From: Vreelandella boliviensis LC1 | GTDB lineage: Bacteria; Pseudomonadota; Gammaproteobacteria; Pseudomonadales; Halomonadaceae | DNA length: 64,000 bases | Assembly (NCBI RefSeq): GCF_000236035.1 | Contig: NZ_JH393259.1 | Span: forward strand, 341,809 to 405,808 | Reading direction: 5' to 3' | Shown here: piece by piece, positions 43,401 to 54,445 of the stretch | Numbering within the stretch: the stretch's first letter is position 1 | Layout: every line of letters begins with the position of its first letter | The notes under the pieces: model-generated | Told to the model about the DNA's origin: nothing | What the model saw: the letters and a program-made list of their open reading frames with translations, nothing else | Database searches by the model: none | Made by a program: the position numbers and the translations under genes

Positions 43401-44167
43401 GTACGTAGTTGACGCTGCAGCACTTCAAACAGACTATCGATCGTCAGAGCCAACAACGCAATGGTCAACGCCCCTTGAGCCACATAGGCCATATTGCCGT
43501 TCACGATGCCGGAGATAATCGGGTCGCCCAGGTTACTGGCTCCCACGGTAGCCCCAAGCGCTGCAGTGGCAATATTGATGGTCACCGAGGTACGGATACC
43601 CGCCAAAATGACCGGTGCAGCCAGAGGTAGTTCAACTTGGCGCAGGATTTGCCTCGGCGTCATGCCCATAGCGTGGGCAGCCGTTTTAATATCGTCCTCG
43701 ACTCCTTGTAGACCGGCAAGAGTATTGCGCACGATAGGCAGTAGTCCATAGAGCATTAAGGCGACAATAATGGGTAAGGTGCCAAAACCCAGAACGGGCA
43801 CTGCCAGCGCCAGGACGGCCACTGGGGGAAACGTTTGTCCCAGCGATGCCAACTGGGCCACTAGCGGTAGAAAATCACTGCCCCACCTGCGGGTAACGGC
43901 GATGCCCGCTGCTACCCCCACGATAATGGTCACCACCGCTGCGATACCCACCACGAAGAGATGACGGCCAAGCAGTACATAAAGCTCGGTGCGTTCATAA
44001 ATAACTTGCCGTGCATCAGGCTCTATCCAGCGAAACAGGGGTTCGGCAGCCGACATGACAGTGACACTACCCAACAGCAGCGCACCCCACATCAGTGGCC
44101 ATAGCCATTGCGGGGCTTTTGTGTGGGGCTGGGCGACGCTTAGCGAGTTATTCACGCGTGTTTCCAT
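43382..44167 (-). CDS. yehW: osmoprotectant ABC transporter permease YehW-like
   Basis: A 261-aa inner-membrane permease of the OpuC/ProW class. About six membrane segments; the EAA-type loop is VEDDIKTAAHAMGMTPRQIL and the start of the core is YVLLGRHLFVVGIAAVVTII. ATG 44167 is 12 nt after GGAGG and overlaps the end of yehX by 20 bp; upstream frame to 44239 is shadow. Last gene of the yehZYXW operon, which imports glycine betaine or similar solutes. The C-terminal residues lie in a repeat array. Confidence 0.87.
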   Translation of the reverse strand: METRVNNSLSVAQPHTKAPQWLWPLMWGALLLGSVTVMSAAEPLFRWIEPDARQVIYERTELYVLLGRHLFVVGIAAVVTIIVGVAAGIAVTRRWGSDFLPLVAQLASLGQTFPPVAVLALAVPVLGFGTLPIIVALMLYGLLPIVRNTLAGLQGVEDDIKTAAHAMGMTPRQILRQVELPLAAPVILAGIRTSVTINIATAALGATVGASNLGDPIISGIVNGNMAYVAQGALTIALLALTIDSLFEVLQRQLRTCFSAS

Positions 44168-45110
44168 TATCCAGTTGAGCCTCCTTGATAATTCTACGCA
44201 ACGATAGCTCGCCGACCGGCATGTCATGTTGGTCAACAACGGTCAAGCGGTCGCAATGATCGCGCAGCATCATGGAGAGGGCCTGGCGTAAAGAGAAAAC
44301 CCCAGGGATACGCGACTGTGCCGGCAAGGTAGGCCCCATGGAGGTCATGTGATCTTTCACCCGGGTTAACGCTGCCTGCTTAAGCCCCCGTTCAAGACCT
44401 CCTAACATCGATTCCACAAAAGGGTCGCTTGGGTTCTGCAGCAGCGCCAACGGTGAACCTTGCTGCACAATTTGGCCTTTGCGCATCACCACTAGGTGGT
44501 CCGCCAATTTCAGGGCTTCATCCATATCGTGGGTCACAAATACCACAGTTTTATGTAACCTTGCTTGTAGCTTGGCCAACTCATCTTGTAGCTTTTCACG
44601 GGTAATAGGATCAAGTGCGCCGAAGGGCTCATCCATTAGCAAAATATCCGGGTCTGCCGCCAATGCGCGTGCAACACCTACCCGCTGTGCTTGCCCCCCG
44701 GAAAGCTGATGAGGATATTTATGCCCAAACTCATCGACCGGCAAACCGAGCAAATGCATTAACTCCGCCACCCGGTACTGGACGTCTGTTGCTGACCATT
44801 TCAATAACCGCGGCACCAAGCCGATGTTGCGCGCAACGGTCCAATGGGGAAACAGCCCAGTGTGCTGAATCACATAGCCAATTCGTCGGCGAAGCTTCAC
44901 CGGGTCGTAGGCGTCAATCGCCTGCCCATCGAGGATTATGTCGCCTTCGCTGTGCTCAATTAAGCGATTGATCATACGTAGCGTGGTCGACTTACCACAG
45001 CCTGAGGTACCCACTAAGGCACAGAATTTTCCCTTTGGTACCTGTAGAGAAATATCGTCCACCGCGGCTTCATCCCCAAACCGCTTGGATACGTGGGAGA
45101 GCTCAATCAT
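44148..45110 (-). CDS. yehX: osmoprotectant ABC transporter ATPase YehX-like
   Basis: A 320-aa ATPase of the OpuCA/ProV class. Walker A is VGTSGCGKSTTLRMINRLIE (the MINRL sequence is typical of quaternary-amine transporters), signature LSGGQAQRVGVARAL, Walker B ILLMDEPFGALDPI. After the cassette a single short CBS-like regulatory tail (VVDQHDMPVGELSLRRI) is left. ATG 45110 follows GGAGGAAC, which decides the start; the frame upstream to 45365 is antisense-free shadow of yehY. It overlaps the permease genes on both sides (ATGA with yehY). Confidence 0.93.
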   Translation of the reverse strand: MIELSHVSKRFGDEAAVDDISLQVPKGKFCALVGTSGCGKSTTLRMINRLIEHSEGDIILDGQAIDAYDPVKLRRRIGYVIQHTGLFPHWTVARNIGLVPRLLKWSATDVQYRVAELMHLLGLPVDEFGHKYPHQLSGGQAQRVGVARALAADPDILLMDEPFGALDPITREKLQDELAKLQARLHKTVVFVTHDMDEALKLADHLVVMRKGQIVQQGSPLALLQNPSDPFVESMLGGLERGLKQAALTRVKDHMTSMGPTLPAQSRIPGVFSLRQALSMMLRDHCDRLTVVDQHDMPVGELSLRRIIKEAQLDNGNTRE

Positions 45111-46306
45111 CTTGTTCCTCCGGGGCGCAGCGCTTCTGCCAAGGCACCTAAACCTGCATCCACCACCAGAGCCATCATTAAAATAGGCAGCGCGCCAAGT
45201 AACACCATGTCCATGGCGGCCTGGCCTAAGCCTTGAAAAATAAAAGTGCCCAGCCCGCCCGCACCAATCAGAGCGGCAACGGCGGTGAGCCCAACGGCCT
45301 GAACAGTGGTAATCCGCACCCCTTCCAACAGCACCGGTAGCGCCAGCGGTAAGCGCACCTGCCAAAAGCGCTGCCCGGCACGCATGCCCATTCCCTTGGC
45401 GGCTTCGAGGGTATCGGGACTCACTTGTTCAAGCGCGGTATAGGTATTGCGCACAATAGGCAGCAGGCTATAGGCAATCAGTGCGATTAAGGCGGGCGTA
45501 GTGCCAATGCCGCTAACACCAAGCTGGCCTAAAAAAGGCACGTTGGCGGCAAGCCAGGCTAGCGGCGCCAACAGTAGACCAAATAGCGCCAAGCTGGGAA
45601 TCGTTTGAAGAAAATTGAGTACTGCGAACGCGCCCTTTTGGAGCCGGGCATAGCGGCGCATCAGCATGGCGAGCGCTAGCCCAAGCACAATACTGACACT
45701 GACGGCGATACTGACTAACTTAATGTGCTGTCCGACTGCGCTGAGAAACTGTTGATCACGCGCCCTAAACTCCTGAACGAGCGCAAGTGCCCCCAGACCA
45801 AAGGCCGCACATAGCCACCACACCAGCGCGACACCACACAGCAATAGCGTGGGCCATATTCGCGTGAGGTTTAATCGCAAACGTAGCTCGACTAAGCATA
45901 GCAGCAGTACAAATAGCACTAACCAATACGCCGCCCCTATGCCTAAGCGCGCTTGGGGCAACTCTGGGTCAATCAGTAAATAGCTGCTCGCCATCAGTCC
46001 CACCGGCATCAGCGCCATTATGAACACTACCGCCGCGAGTAGTGCCCGGTAGTGACGATGGCTTGGTTGCCAGGCGAGAATACCGATGCAAGCGAGTAGC
46101 AGGGTCACCAATAGTGCGCCGGGCCAGCCAAAAGCCTCCAGTGCGCCATGTCCTGTACCCAACACAATCCGATTCGGGGCCATGCTAACCACGTCAAAAA
46201 CCCAGAATGCGGCCAGCATAATACAGCTAAAGCTAACGAGCACAATGTTAGGGTGCCGCCCCTCCCAACGAAGACGCGGGGTAGGCAGTGCATCCATTAA
46301 CGTCAT
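45107..46306 (-). CDS. yehY: osmoprotectant ABC transporter permease YehY-like, large
   Basis: A 399-aa permease whose N-terminal ~170 residues add about five extra membrane segments before the standard OpuC/ProW core (QHIKLVSIAVSVSIVLGLAL, then LNFLQTIPSLALFGLLLAPL and the loop DTLEAAKGMGMRAGQRFWQV). The added membrane domain is the hallmark of YehY compared with OpuCB, which fixes the operon as YehZYXW-type. It overlaps yehX by 4 bp and starts 48 nt after the binding protein gene. Confidence 0.9.
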   Translation of the reverse strand: MTLMDALPTPRLRWEGRHPNIVLVSFSCIMLAAFWVFDVVSMAPNRIVLGTGHGALEAFGWPGALLVTLLLACIGILAWQPSHRHYRALLAAVVFIMALMPVGLMASSYLLIDPELPQARLGIGAAYWLVLFVLLLCLVELRLRLNLTRIWPTLLLCGVALVWWLCAAFGLGALALVQEFRARDQQFLSAVGQHIKLVSIAVSVSIVLGLALAMLMRRYARLQKGAFAVLNFLQTIPSLALFGLLLAPLAWLAANVPFLGQLGVSGIGTTPALIALIAYSLLPIVRNTYTALEQVSPDTLEAAKGMGMRAGQRFWQVRLPLALPVLLEGVRITTVQAVGLTAVAALIGAGGLGTFIFQGLGQAAMDMVLLGALPILMMALVVDAGLGALAEALRPGGTR

Positions 46307-46354
46307 TAATTAGTTATCCCGAGCATTAGCATTAATTTTTATGAGTATCAGGCA

Positions 46355-47281
46355 TCAATTATTAAGCGTATCGAGATAGTCGCTGGCCACTTGGGATGGC
46401 GACAGCCCGTTAACGGCGACATCTGCATTGAGCGTTTGCAGTGTGACCAGATCAAGGCTAGAGAAAACCTCATTGAGCAGCACTTCTATTTCTGGGTATG
46501 CAGCCAGCACGCTTTCACGCACCACGGGGGCAGGCTGATACACCGGTTGCACGCCCTTAGTGTCTTCCAGCACGACCAACCCAAGCGCACTTAACCCACC
46601 GTCCGTGCCATAGGTCATGGCGGCATTAACACCACTTGTCTGCTGGGCGGCGGCACGCATGGTAGCGGCGGTATTACCACCAGAGAGTACCAACAGTTGG
46701 TTATCACTTAACTCAAAACCGTAGGCTTCCTGAAACGCGGGCAGTGCTTGGGCAGACTCGACAAACTCAGCGCTTGCGGCAAACTTGAACTCACCGCCAT
46801 CGGCCAAATAGGCAGCGAGATCATCAAGGCTCACCAGCTCATTTTCAGCGGCGACATCTTCCCGGATGCTCATTGCCCAGGTGTTATTAGCGCTGGCAGG
46901 TTGCAGCCATATCAAGCCTTGCTGGGCATCACGCTCGCGTACTGTTTCATATGCCTGGTCAGCATTATTCCATACAGGGCTATCGGTCATATCGAAAAAG
47001 AACGCGCCATTACCCGTGTATTCTGGGTAAAGGTCAATTTCGCCCGCTTCCAACGCAGTGCGCACGACGCTAGTTCCGCCCAGCTGTAAGCGGTTTTCGG
47101 TCGCAATATCATTGCGCTCCAGGGTCTGAATAATCAGCTCCCCCAGAACCGAGCCTTCTGTATCGATTTTGGATGACACTACGACGGGCTCGTTGGCACT
47201 GACGTGAGAAAAGGCCGCAATGGATACGGCACAGGCAGCGATTAAGGGCTTAGCAATGAAAGAGTTAGCTGAAAAGCGCAT
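46355..47281 (-). CDS. osmF: glycine betaine/choline-type binding protein (OsmF/YehZ)
   Basis: A 308-aa periplasmic binding protein of the OpuAC/QAT family. Signal peptide SFIAKPLIAACAVSIAAFSH cleaved after SAN. Landmarks: VVSSKIDTEGSVLGELIIQT, LEAGEIDLYPEYTGNGAFFF and TSGVNAAMTYGTDGG. In YehZ/OsmF the aromatic cage for quaternary amines is reduced and affinity is low; affinity cannot be judged here. First gene of the four-gene operon, consistent with stress-induced solute uptake in a halophile. Confidence 0.92.
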   Translation of the reverse strand: MRFSANSFIAKPLIAACAVSIAAFSHVSANEPVVVSSKIDTEGSVLGELIIQTLERNDIATENRLQLGGTSVVRTALEAGEIDLYPEYTGNGAFFFDMTDSPVWNNADQAYETVRERDAQQGLIWLQPASANNTWAMSIREDVAAENELVSLDDLAAYLADGGEFKFAASAEFVESAQALPAFQEAYGFELSDNQLLVLSGGNTAATMRAAAQQTSGVNAAMTYGTDGGLSALGLVVLEDTKGVQPVYQPAPVVRESVLAAYPEIEVLLNEVFSSLDLVTLQTLNADVAVNGLSPSQVASDYLDTLNN

Positions 47282-47398
47282 CTTTGAATTCCTCTTGAAG
47301 TGGGCTTTTAAACGAATGAGGCTCTTATATCGGCATTATAAGAGCCATCAGCGTTTAAGTTAGCGCATAAGCTTCCAACGAGTGATTAAGATTCTTGA

Positions 47399-48793
<1,395 letters not shown>

Positions 48794-48819
48794 ATGGCTA
48801 TCCATGTTGTTTCTGGGCA

Positions 48820-50499
48820 TTAGCCCTTCTGCTTGATTTTAGCCCAGCTGTCTTTTAAGCCTACGGTACGGTTAAACACCAAATGCTCTGGTGTGGTGTC
48901 ATGGCGATCCGCACAGAAGTAGCCGACGCGCTCGAACTGGAAGCGCGACTCCGGCGTTGCCTCGGCAAGGCTAGGCTCACCAATGGCTTGGCAAACGATC
49001 AAAGACTGCGGATTTAGATGCTCTAGAAAATCGACATCTTTATCGCGATCAGGCTGCTCAACAGTAAACAGGTTGTCGTAAAGACGCACTTCAATCGGCA
49101 CGCCGTGAGCAGCGCTAACCCAGTGAATGACACCTTTGACCTTACGCCCTTCGGGGTTTTTACCCAACGTATCGAAATCTACTGAGCAGTGCAGTTCGCT
49201 GATCTCACCGGAAGCGTCTTTGATCACCTCGTCACAGCGAATCACGTAGCTATTGCGCAGGCGTACTTCTTTACCCGGCGCCAAGCGGAAGAACTTTTTG
49301 GGTGCATCTTCCATAAAGTCGTCTTGATCGATATACAGCTCACGGCTAAACGGCACTTTGCGCATGGTCATATCATCACGAGCGGGGTGACCAGGCACTT
49401 CGTACACCTCTTGGTGATCTTCAGATACGTTGGTGAGCACGATTTTTAGCGGCTTTAAAACGCACATTGCACGCGGGGCATTGTCTTCAAGATCCGAGCG
49501 AATCGCGTGGGTCAACATAGCGATATCTACCAGGCCACCGTCGGCACGGGTAACGCCAATCATCTCGCAGAACTTGCGAATTGACGCTGGCGTGTAACCG
49601 CGGCGACGCATGCCAGAAATAGTCGGCATGCGTGGGTCATCCCAGCCATCGACGATTTGCTCATCAACCAGCAGCTTCAGCTTACGCTTGGAAGTCAGGG
49701 TGTAATCGAGATTCAGCCGCGCGAACTCAATCTGGCGGGGTTTCGCGGGTACCGGCAGATTATTTAAAAACCACTCGTACAACGGGCGGTGATCTTCAAA
49801 TTCCAGAGTACAAATCGAGTGCGTAATACCTTCAATGGCATCTGACTGACCATGGGTAAAGTCGTACGAAGGATAGATTTTCCATTTATCACCCGTTTGG
49901 TGATGGCTAGCGTGACGAATTCGATAAATAATCGGGTCGCGTAGATTGATATTAGGTGAGGCCATATCAATTTTGGCGCGCACTACCTTTTCACTTTCGC
50001 CAAACTCACCTTCGCGCATCCGCGCCAGCAAATCCAGGTTCTCTTCGACGCTGCGCTCGCGGTAGGGGCTGGGTTTACCCGGCGCTGTCAGGGTGCCGCG
50101 ATACTCACGGATTTCATCCGGTGACAGGTCGTCGACATAGGCTTTGCCTTCACGCATTAAGTGCTGCGCCCAGGCGTAGAGCTGGTCGAAGTAGTCGGAG
50201 GCGAAACGCACCGGGCCTGCCCATTCAAAGCCTAGCCAACTGACGTCCTCTTTGATCGCATCGATATAGGCCTGCTCTTCTTTGGCAGGGTTGGTGTCGT
50301 CAAAACGTAGATGACACTCGCCACCCAGTTGCTCCGCCAACCCGAAATTTAGGCAGATCGACTTCGCATGGCCGATATGCAGAAAGCCATTGGGCTCCGG
50401 GGGGAAGCGCGTCACGATTTTAGTGACCTGGCCGCCCTCGATTTCGTCGCATACTTGGTTGCGAATGAAGTTCGGCGCTGGGGTGGTCTCGTTGGTCAT
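48820..50499 (-). CDS. glnS: glutaminyl-tRNA synthetase
   Basis: A 559-aa class I synthetase that charges tRNA-Gln directly. HIGH region [16 protein letters not shown], tRNA-contacting [25 protein letters not shown]-equivalent TLTSKRKLK, and the paired beta-barrel anticodon-binding domain. Length matches the proteobacterial enzyme. The leader upstream (50500-50621) contains three GTTTTCAC repeats and a consensus -10. It is divergent from ppiB. Confidence 0.97.
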   Translation of the reverse strand: MTNETTPAPNFIRNQVCDEIEGGQVTKIVTRFPPEPNGFLHIGHAKSICLNFGLAEQLGGECHLRFDDTNPAKEEQAYIDAIKEDVSWLGFEWAGPVRFASDYFDQLYAWAQHLMREGKAYVDDLSPDEIREYRGTLTAPGKPSPYRERSVEENLDLLARMREGEFGESEKVVRAKIDMASPNINLRDPIIYRIRHASHHQTGDKWKIYPSYDFTHGQSDAIEGITHSICTLEFEDHRPLYEWFLNNLPVPAKPRQIEFARLNLDYTLTSKRKLKLLVDEQIVDGWDDPRMPTISGMRRRGYTPASIRKFCEMIGVTRADGGLVDIAMLTHAIRSDLEDNAPRAMCVLKPLKIVLTNVSEDHQEVYEVPGHPARDDMTMRKVPFSRELYIDQDDFMEDAPKKFFRLAPGKEVRLRNSYVIRCDEVIKDASGEISELHCSVDFDTLGKNPEGRKVKGVIHWVSAAHGVPIEVRLYDNLFTVEQPDRDKDVDFLEHLNPQSLIVCQAIGEPSLAEATPESRFQFERVGYFCADRHDTTPEHLVFNRTVGLKDSWAKIKQKG

Positions 50500-50539
50500 G
50501 ATGGTGTTGATAACCTCGTGGTGGATGGCGTGCTGAGCC

Positions 50540-50571
50540 GTGAAAACATGCTGTGAAAACGCTGTGAAAAC
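50540..50571 (-). repeat. three GTTTTCAC repeats in the glnS leader
   Basis: On the plus strand GTGAAAAC at 50540-50547, 50553-50560 and 50564-50571, i.e. GTTTTCAC on the glnS strand, mostly as GTTTTCACAGC. They lie between the likely transcription start and the start codon. Role unknown: binding site or RNA element. Confidence 0.6.
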
Positions 50572-50615
50572 ATAGGATACGCCTATGGCCCTTCGCGGTG
50601 CAGGGCAAAACCGCT

Positions 50616-50646
50616 ATTATAACGTGACGCCGATGCACAGCGCCAA
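50616..50646 (-). promoter_or_regulatory. possible glnS promoter
   Basis: On the minus strand TATAAT (50616-50621) with a TTGGCG-like -35 about 19 bp upstream, which is longer than ideal. The divergent ppiB transcript would arise from the same 180-bp gap. Confidence 0.4.
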
Positions 50647-50678
50647 GGCGAACGTCTTTATTGAACAGGAATTTATCT

Positions 50679-51179
50679 ATGATCGTATTACAGACGAACC
50701 ATGGTGACATCACCATCGCTCTTAACCACGAAAAAGCACCGATTAGTGCGGCGAATTTTGAGCAGTATGTACGCGACGGGTTTTATGACGGCACCCTGTT
50801 TCACCGGGTAATTGATGGTTTTATGGTGCAAGGGGGCGGTTTCGATAAAGAGTTTAACCAAAAGCCGACCCGCGATCCTATCGACAACGAAGCCGATAAC
50901 GGCTTGAAAAACACCATTGGCACGCTAGCAATGGCACGCACCCAGGATCCCCACTCTGCCACTGCGCAGTTTTTTATCAATGTGGGCGACAACAGCTTTC
51001 TAGATCACAGCGGTAAAAGCCTGCAAGGCTGGGGCTATGCGGTATTTGGCGAAGTCGTTGACGGCATGGATGTGGTCAACGAAATTAAAAACGTAGCCAC
51101 TTCGCGCCGCGGCATGCACGCAGACGTCCCCTCTGAAGATGTCATTATCGAGCGTGCGTACGTCAAAGACGCGGAATAA
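50679..51179 (+). CDS. ppiB: peptidyl-prolyl cis-trans isomerase B (cyclophilin)
   Basis: A 166-aa cytosolic cyclophilin. Landmarks: [46 protein letters not shown] and [11 protein letters not shown]; the catalytic Arg is in FHRVI. ATG 50679 follows AGGA and starts at the usual [10 protein letters not shown]. lpxH begins 13 nt after the stop, a gene pair conserved in gammaproteobacteria (ppiB-lpxH next to cysS). Confidence 0.96.
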   Translation: MIVLQTNHGDITIALNHEKAPISAANFEQYVRDGFYDGTLFHRVIDGFMVQGGGFDKEFNQKPTRDPIDNEADNGLKNTIGTLAMARTQDPHSATAQFFINVGDNSFLDHSGKSLQGWGYAVFGEVVDGMDVVNEIKNVATSRRGMHADVPSEDVIIERAYVKDAE

Positions 51180-51192
51180 CGCTGGGAGCCTT

Positions 51193-51966
51193 ATGCGCAC
51201 ATTGCTTGTTGCTGACCTTCATCTAAGTAGCGATACCCCCGAGATCAACCAGGGGTTTTACCGCTACCTGGAGCATACTGCCCCAGGGGCCGATGCTCTA
51301 TATATCTTGGGCGATCTTTTCGATGCCTGGATTGGTGACGACCTACTCGATGCCACCCAACATCCACTTAGCGGCGTTGCCCAAGAGGTCATTCAGCGTT
51401 TGAACAACCTGAGCAGCGACGGCACCGCTGTCTACCTGATGCACGGCAACCGTGATTTTTTGCTCGGTGAACGCTTTGTGAACGCCTGCCAGGCATTGCT
51501 GCTATCTGATATTGAACAAGTCGAGATTCAGGGCCTGCCAGTGTTGCTTCTCCACGGTGATAGCCTGTGCACTCAGGATAAGGCCTATATGGCCTTTCGC
51601 GAGCAGTCGCGCAATCCAGAGTGGCAGGCCCAAATGCTTGCTCTACCGTTGGAACAGCGCTTGGAACTGGCCAAAAGCCTGCGCATGCAATCGGGTGAAG
51701 CCAATGCCAATAAGGCCGAGGCGATTATGGATGTAACGCCGCAAGAGGTTATCTCGCTAATGGAGCGGTTTGGTGTTACCACGATGATTCATGGTCACAC
51801 CCATCGCCCCAAAGTACATTCGCTCACGGTAGAAGAGGTGCCTGCTACTCGCTATGTGCTAGGCGATTGGGATGCCCAGCACGGCTGGGATATCTTGATT
51901 GAGCACTCTGAACATACGGTTCCAGAGCTGCGTCAGTTTTCTTTAACAGAATTGCCTGACGCATGA
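51193..51966 (+). CDS. lpxH: UDP-2,3-diacylglucosamine diphosphatase (lipid A synthesis)
   Basis: A 257-aa calcineurin-like phosphoesterase that converts UDP-2,3-diacylglucosamine to lipid X in lipid A synthesis, peripheral to the inner membrane. Two-metal site: ADLHLSSD (Asp, His), ILGDLFDAWIGDD, MHGNRDF, and the late HGDSLC and HGHTHRPKVH. ATG 51193 follows GGGAG; the in-frame extension to 51139 overlaps ppiB. It ends at a strong bidirectional terminator opposite ppiD. Confidence 0.95.
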   Translation: MRTLLVADLHLSSDTPEINQGFYRYLEHTAPGADALYILGDLFDAWIGDDLLDATQHPLSGVAQEVIQRLNNLSSDGTAVYLMHGNRDFLLGERFVNACQALLLSDIEQVEIQGLPVLLLHGDSLCTQDKAYMAFREQSRNPEWQAQMLALPLEQRLELAKSLRMQSGEANANKAEAIMDVTPQEVISLMERFGVTTMIHGHTHRPKVHSLTVEEVPATRYVLGDWDAQHGWDILIEHSEHTVPELRQFSLTELPDA

Positions 51967-51983
51967 TTGTTGTTTACAGGCAT

Positions 51984-52014
51984 AAAAAAAGCCGATCTCG
52001 CGATCGGCTTTTTT
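51984..52014. terminator. bidirectional terminator between lpxH and ppiD
   Basis: AAAAAAA GCCGATC, loop TCGC, GATCGGC TTTTTT in the 66-bp gap between the convergent genes. A-run and T-run on opposite sides let it act on both strands. Confidence 0.93.
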
Positions 52015-52032
52015 AGGCCTGCTTAAGCGATT

Positions 52033-53853
52033 CTATCGCTCTATGTCAGCATCGCTGCGCAGGTCATCGATTAATCCCTGCAGCACCGATTGAGCACGTA
52101 ATTGCTCGGCCATTTGCGCAACAAACGCCTCCATCTGCTCATCGACGTCACCTACGCTTACGCTATCCAGCGCCACTACAGCAACACCTTGCGGTAGTTC
52201 AACCATGCGATAGACGCTCCCGCCCTCTTCAGGGCGCGCCATGCGGAAGGCTTCCTGAACAATCAGCTGAGGCAAAGTAGTGTCAGCTTGGCGGCTTAGG
52301 TTGTTGGCTTCGAGCCAATCAACATCAACCTGCTGATTTTCTCGCAGGTTTGCGACCAATGCCTGCGCATCTTCACGCAGTGCTTGTTGCTGCTGCTCAG
52401 CGGCCACGGACATTTCGACGTCCTCGCGCACTTCATCAAGCGGTAACAGCGTCGCGTCGCGCTGCTCGGCAATCCGAAGTACTAGTCGACGATCCTGATC
52501 CAGTTCAATAACTTCGCTGTTATAACCCTCTTCAAACACGTCGTTACTAAACGCCGCCGACATCACGCCAGGCTCAGATAGCACGCCTTGAGCCTCATCA
52601 TCACTAGCGAGCCAATCGCTCTCCTGAAGCGTCAGACCCAGCTCATCGGCAACACTCTGCAGGTCATCGGCAGCGAAGCTCTCATCAATCAGCTGCTGAA
52701 CCCGTTGATTAAACTCATCATCAACTTCACGCAGCGCTACTTGCCTCGCCAACTCATCGCGCTGCTCTTCAAAGGTGGGCCCCTGAATATCCGTCACCTG
52801 AATGATGTGGAAAGCGTTATCCAACTCAACCGGTTGGGAAACATCACCCTCTTCGAGACCAAAGGCTGCTTCATCAAAGGTGTCACCAAAGAAACCGCGG
52901 CTGATCACACCAAGATCACCACCCTCTTCTGCGCTGGCGGTGTCATCCGAGTAGCGCAAAGCGGTATCCGCAAACGACTCACCGCTGTCCAGCGCTTCCC
53001 GAGCGGTCTCGGCCAATTGCTGCGCTTCATCACGGGTGCGCTCATTGCCAAAGGTAATCATGATGTGGGATACACGGCGATCTGCATCACGATTTTGCTC
53101 ACGCCATACGTCGCGCAATGCCTCTTCGTCTACGTCACGCTCCTCCGCCATGGTTTGGCGGTCAATCAGCACATACTCAAGACGCACCTGTTCGGGGCGC
53201 TCATAGCGCTCATGGTGGGCATCATAATAAGCTTGAAGATCGTCCTCGCTGACGTCGATATCAGCGTTCACATCGTCGCCACCCAGAATCAAGTATCTGA
53301 AGCTCCGCTGCTGGCGCTGCAACTCTGCTAGACGCTCTTGCTCGTTCGGCAGACTAAAATCGCTGAAGGCTAAGCCTTGCTGTAAATGCTGACGCTGGAT
53401 ATCGACGCGCAGCTCCTGTCGAAATGAGAGTGGCGTATAGCCAGCCCCAGCTAGGCGATTACGGAACACCTCTGCAGAGAAACGACCATCCTGATCATGA
53501 AATTCTGGCAAGCTGACAATTAACTGATCTAATTGCTCTTCTGAAACGGCAAAGCCACCCTCTTCAGCGTATTGGGATAACAACTGCTGGGTGATCAGCT
53601 GATCAAGCATTTCATTGCGCAATGCTCGCTCTTGCTCTGGCGGCACTTGGCCTGAACGCAGAGCGCGCTGAACTTCAAGCTCAACCTGCTGACGCATAAT
53701 CGGCTGACCGTTGACGCTCGCTACTTCGTTCGGATCGCTACCAAAAAGCCCAAACAGTGACTCAATCCCGAAAAGTGCCATGGCCGCGACCATAACACCG
53801 ATAATAATTTTGGCACCCCAGCTCCTGGAGCCATCTCGAATACTTTGCAGCAT
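52033..53853 (-). CDS. ppiD: periplasmic chaperone PpiD
   Basis: A 606-aa membrane-anchored folding factor near the Sec translocon. N-terminal anchor GAKIIIGVMVAAMALFGIES, then a SurA-N-like chaperone region, and one parvulin domain at ~265-360 (RVSHIMITFGNERTRDEAQQ, GESFADTALRYSDD, GGDLGVISRGFF). It lacks some catalytic residues of active parvulins, as is usual for PpiD. Last gene of the tig-clpP-clpX-lon-hupB-ppiD series. Length matches the family. Confidence 0.94.
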   Translation of the reverse strand: MLQSIRDGSRSWGAKIIIGVMVAAMALFGIESLFGLFGSDPNEVASVNGQPIMRQQVELEVQRALRSGQVPPEQERALRNEMLDQLITQQLLSQYAEEGGFAVSEEQLDQLIVSLPEFHDQDGRFSAEVFRNRLAGAGYTPLSFRQELRVDIQRQHLQQGLAFSDFSLPNEQERLAELQRQQRSFRYLILGGDDVNADIDVSEDDLQAYYDAHHERYERPEQVRLEYVLIDRQTMAEERDVDEEALRDVWREQNRDADRRVSHIMITFGNERTRDEAQQLAETAREALDSGESFADTALRYSDDTASAEEGGDLGVISRGFFGDTFDEAAFGLEEGDVSQPVELDNAFHIIQVTDIQGPTFEEQRDELARQVALREVDDEFNQRVQQLIDESFAADDLQSVADELGLTLQESDWLASDDEAQGVLSEPGVMSAAFSNDVFEEGYNSEVIELDQDRRLVLRIAEQRDATLLPLDEVREDVEMSVAAEQQQQALREDAQALVANLRENQQVDVDWLEANNLSRQADTTLPQLIVQEAFRMARPEEGGSVYRMVELPQGVAVVALDSVSVGDVDEQMEAFVAQMAEQLRAQSVLQGLIDDLRSDADIER

Positions 53854-53925
53854 GCTAGCCTCAGATAGTCACAGCCAAATACATTGGCCCGCTAAACTCT
53901 AATGAACAGTGGGCCAGAAAATAAC

Positions 53926-53955
53926 ATGGGCGCATCGCCAGTGCGATGCGCCCAT
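53926..53955 (-). terminator. terminator after hupB
   Basis: Perfect 13-bp stem ATGGGCGCATCGC / GCGATGCGCCCAT with a 4-nt loop, followed on the minus strand by GTTATTTTC, 24 nt past the hupB stop. Confidence 0.85.
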
Positions 53956-53979
53956 TAGGTTACAACAAACGCGGTCAAA

Positions 53980-54252
53980 TTAGTTAACGGCGTCTTTCAG
54001 CGCTTTACCTGCTTTGAAGCTGGGTACTTTGGCAGCACTGATCTGGATCGGCTGACCCGTTTGTGGGTTACGGCCAGTTCGAGCTGCACGCTCTTTGATC
54101 GCGAAAGTACCAAAACCTACCAGAGATACGCTTTCGCCCTTCTTAAGGCTATCGGTGACAGACTCCACCATGGCATCCAATGCGCGGGTTGCCGCTGCTT
54201 TAGGAATATCTGCAGACGCGGCAATGGCTTCAATCAGCTCGGACTTATTCAC
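53980..54252 (-). CDS. hupB: DNA-binding protein HU-beta
   Basis: A 90-aa histone-like HU subunit. [20 protein letters not shown], the DNA-binding arm [20 protein letters not shown] and [16 protein letters not shown] are typical. The intercalating Pro is in GRNPQTG. It sits between lon and ppiD, as in enterobacteria, with its own strong promoter (TTGACA ... TATAAA) and a perfect hairpin terminator, so it is probably expressed as a single gene. Confidence 0.97.
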   Translation of the reverse strand: MNKSELIEAIAASADIPKAAATRALDAMVESVTDSLKKGESVSLVGFGTFAIKERAARTGRNPQTGQPIQISAAKVPSFKAGKALKDAVN

Positions 54253-54333
54253 TCTTCACCCCTTGACTGTTTCAAAAAAATGGCTCTGAACGGCATGGTC
54301 ACCGATGGAATGACGATCAAAGCATAGCTGCGT

Positions 54334-54363
54334 TTTATAGCAATGCCTTGAAACATCTGTCAA
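54334..54363 (-). promoter_or_regulatory. hupB promoter
   Basis: Minus-strand TTGACA (54358-54363), 18-bp spacer, TATAAA (54334-54339), the strongest sigma70-type match in the window. It gives a ~75-nt leader before hupB. Confidence 0.8.
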
Positions 54364-54445
54364 GCAACCATGCCGCAAGATACCCGCCACACAAGCAGCG
54401 GGCATATATTAAGTAAAATTAAAGACCAACGAGGACTTTAACAGC

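Noticed and set aside
45111..45365. N-terminal extension of yehX
   Set aside because: Gly/Arg-rich shadow of yehY; ATG 45110 has GGAGGAAC and starts at the ABC fold.
52588..53331. 247-aa open frame antisense to ppiD
   Set aside because: Shadow of a long GC-rich gene with intact PpiD motifs; no ribosome-binding site.
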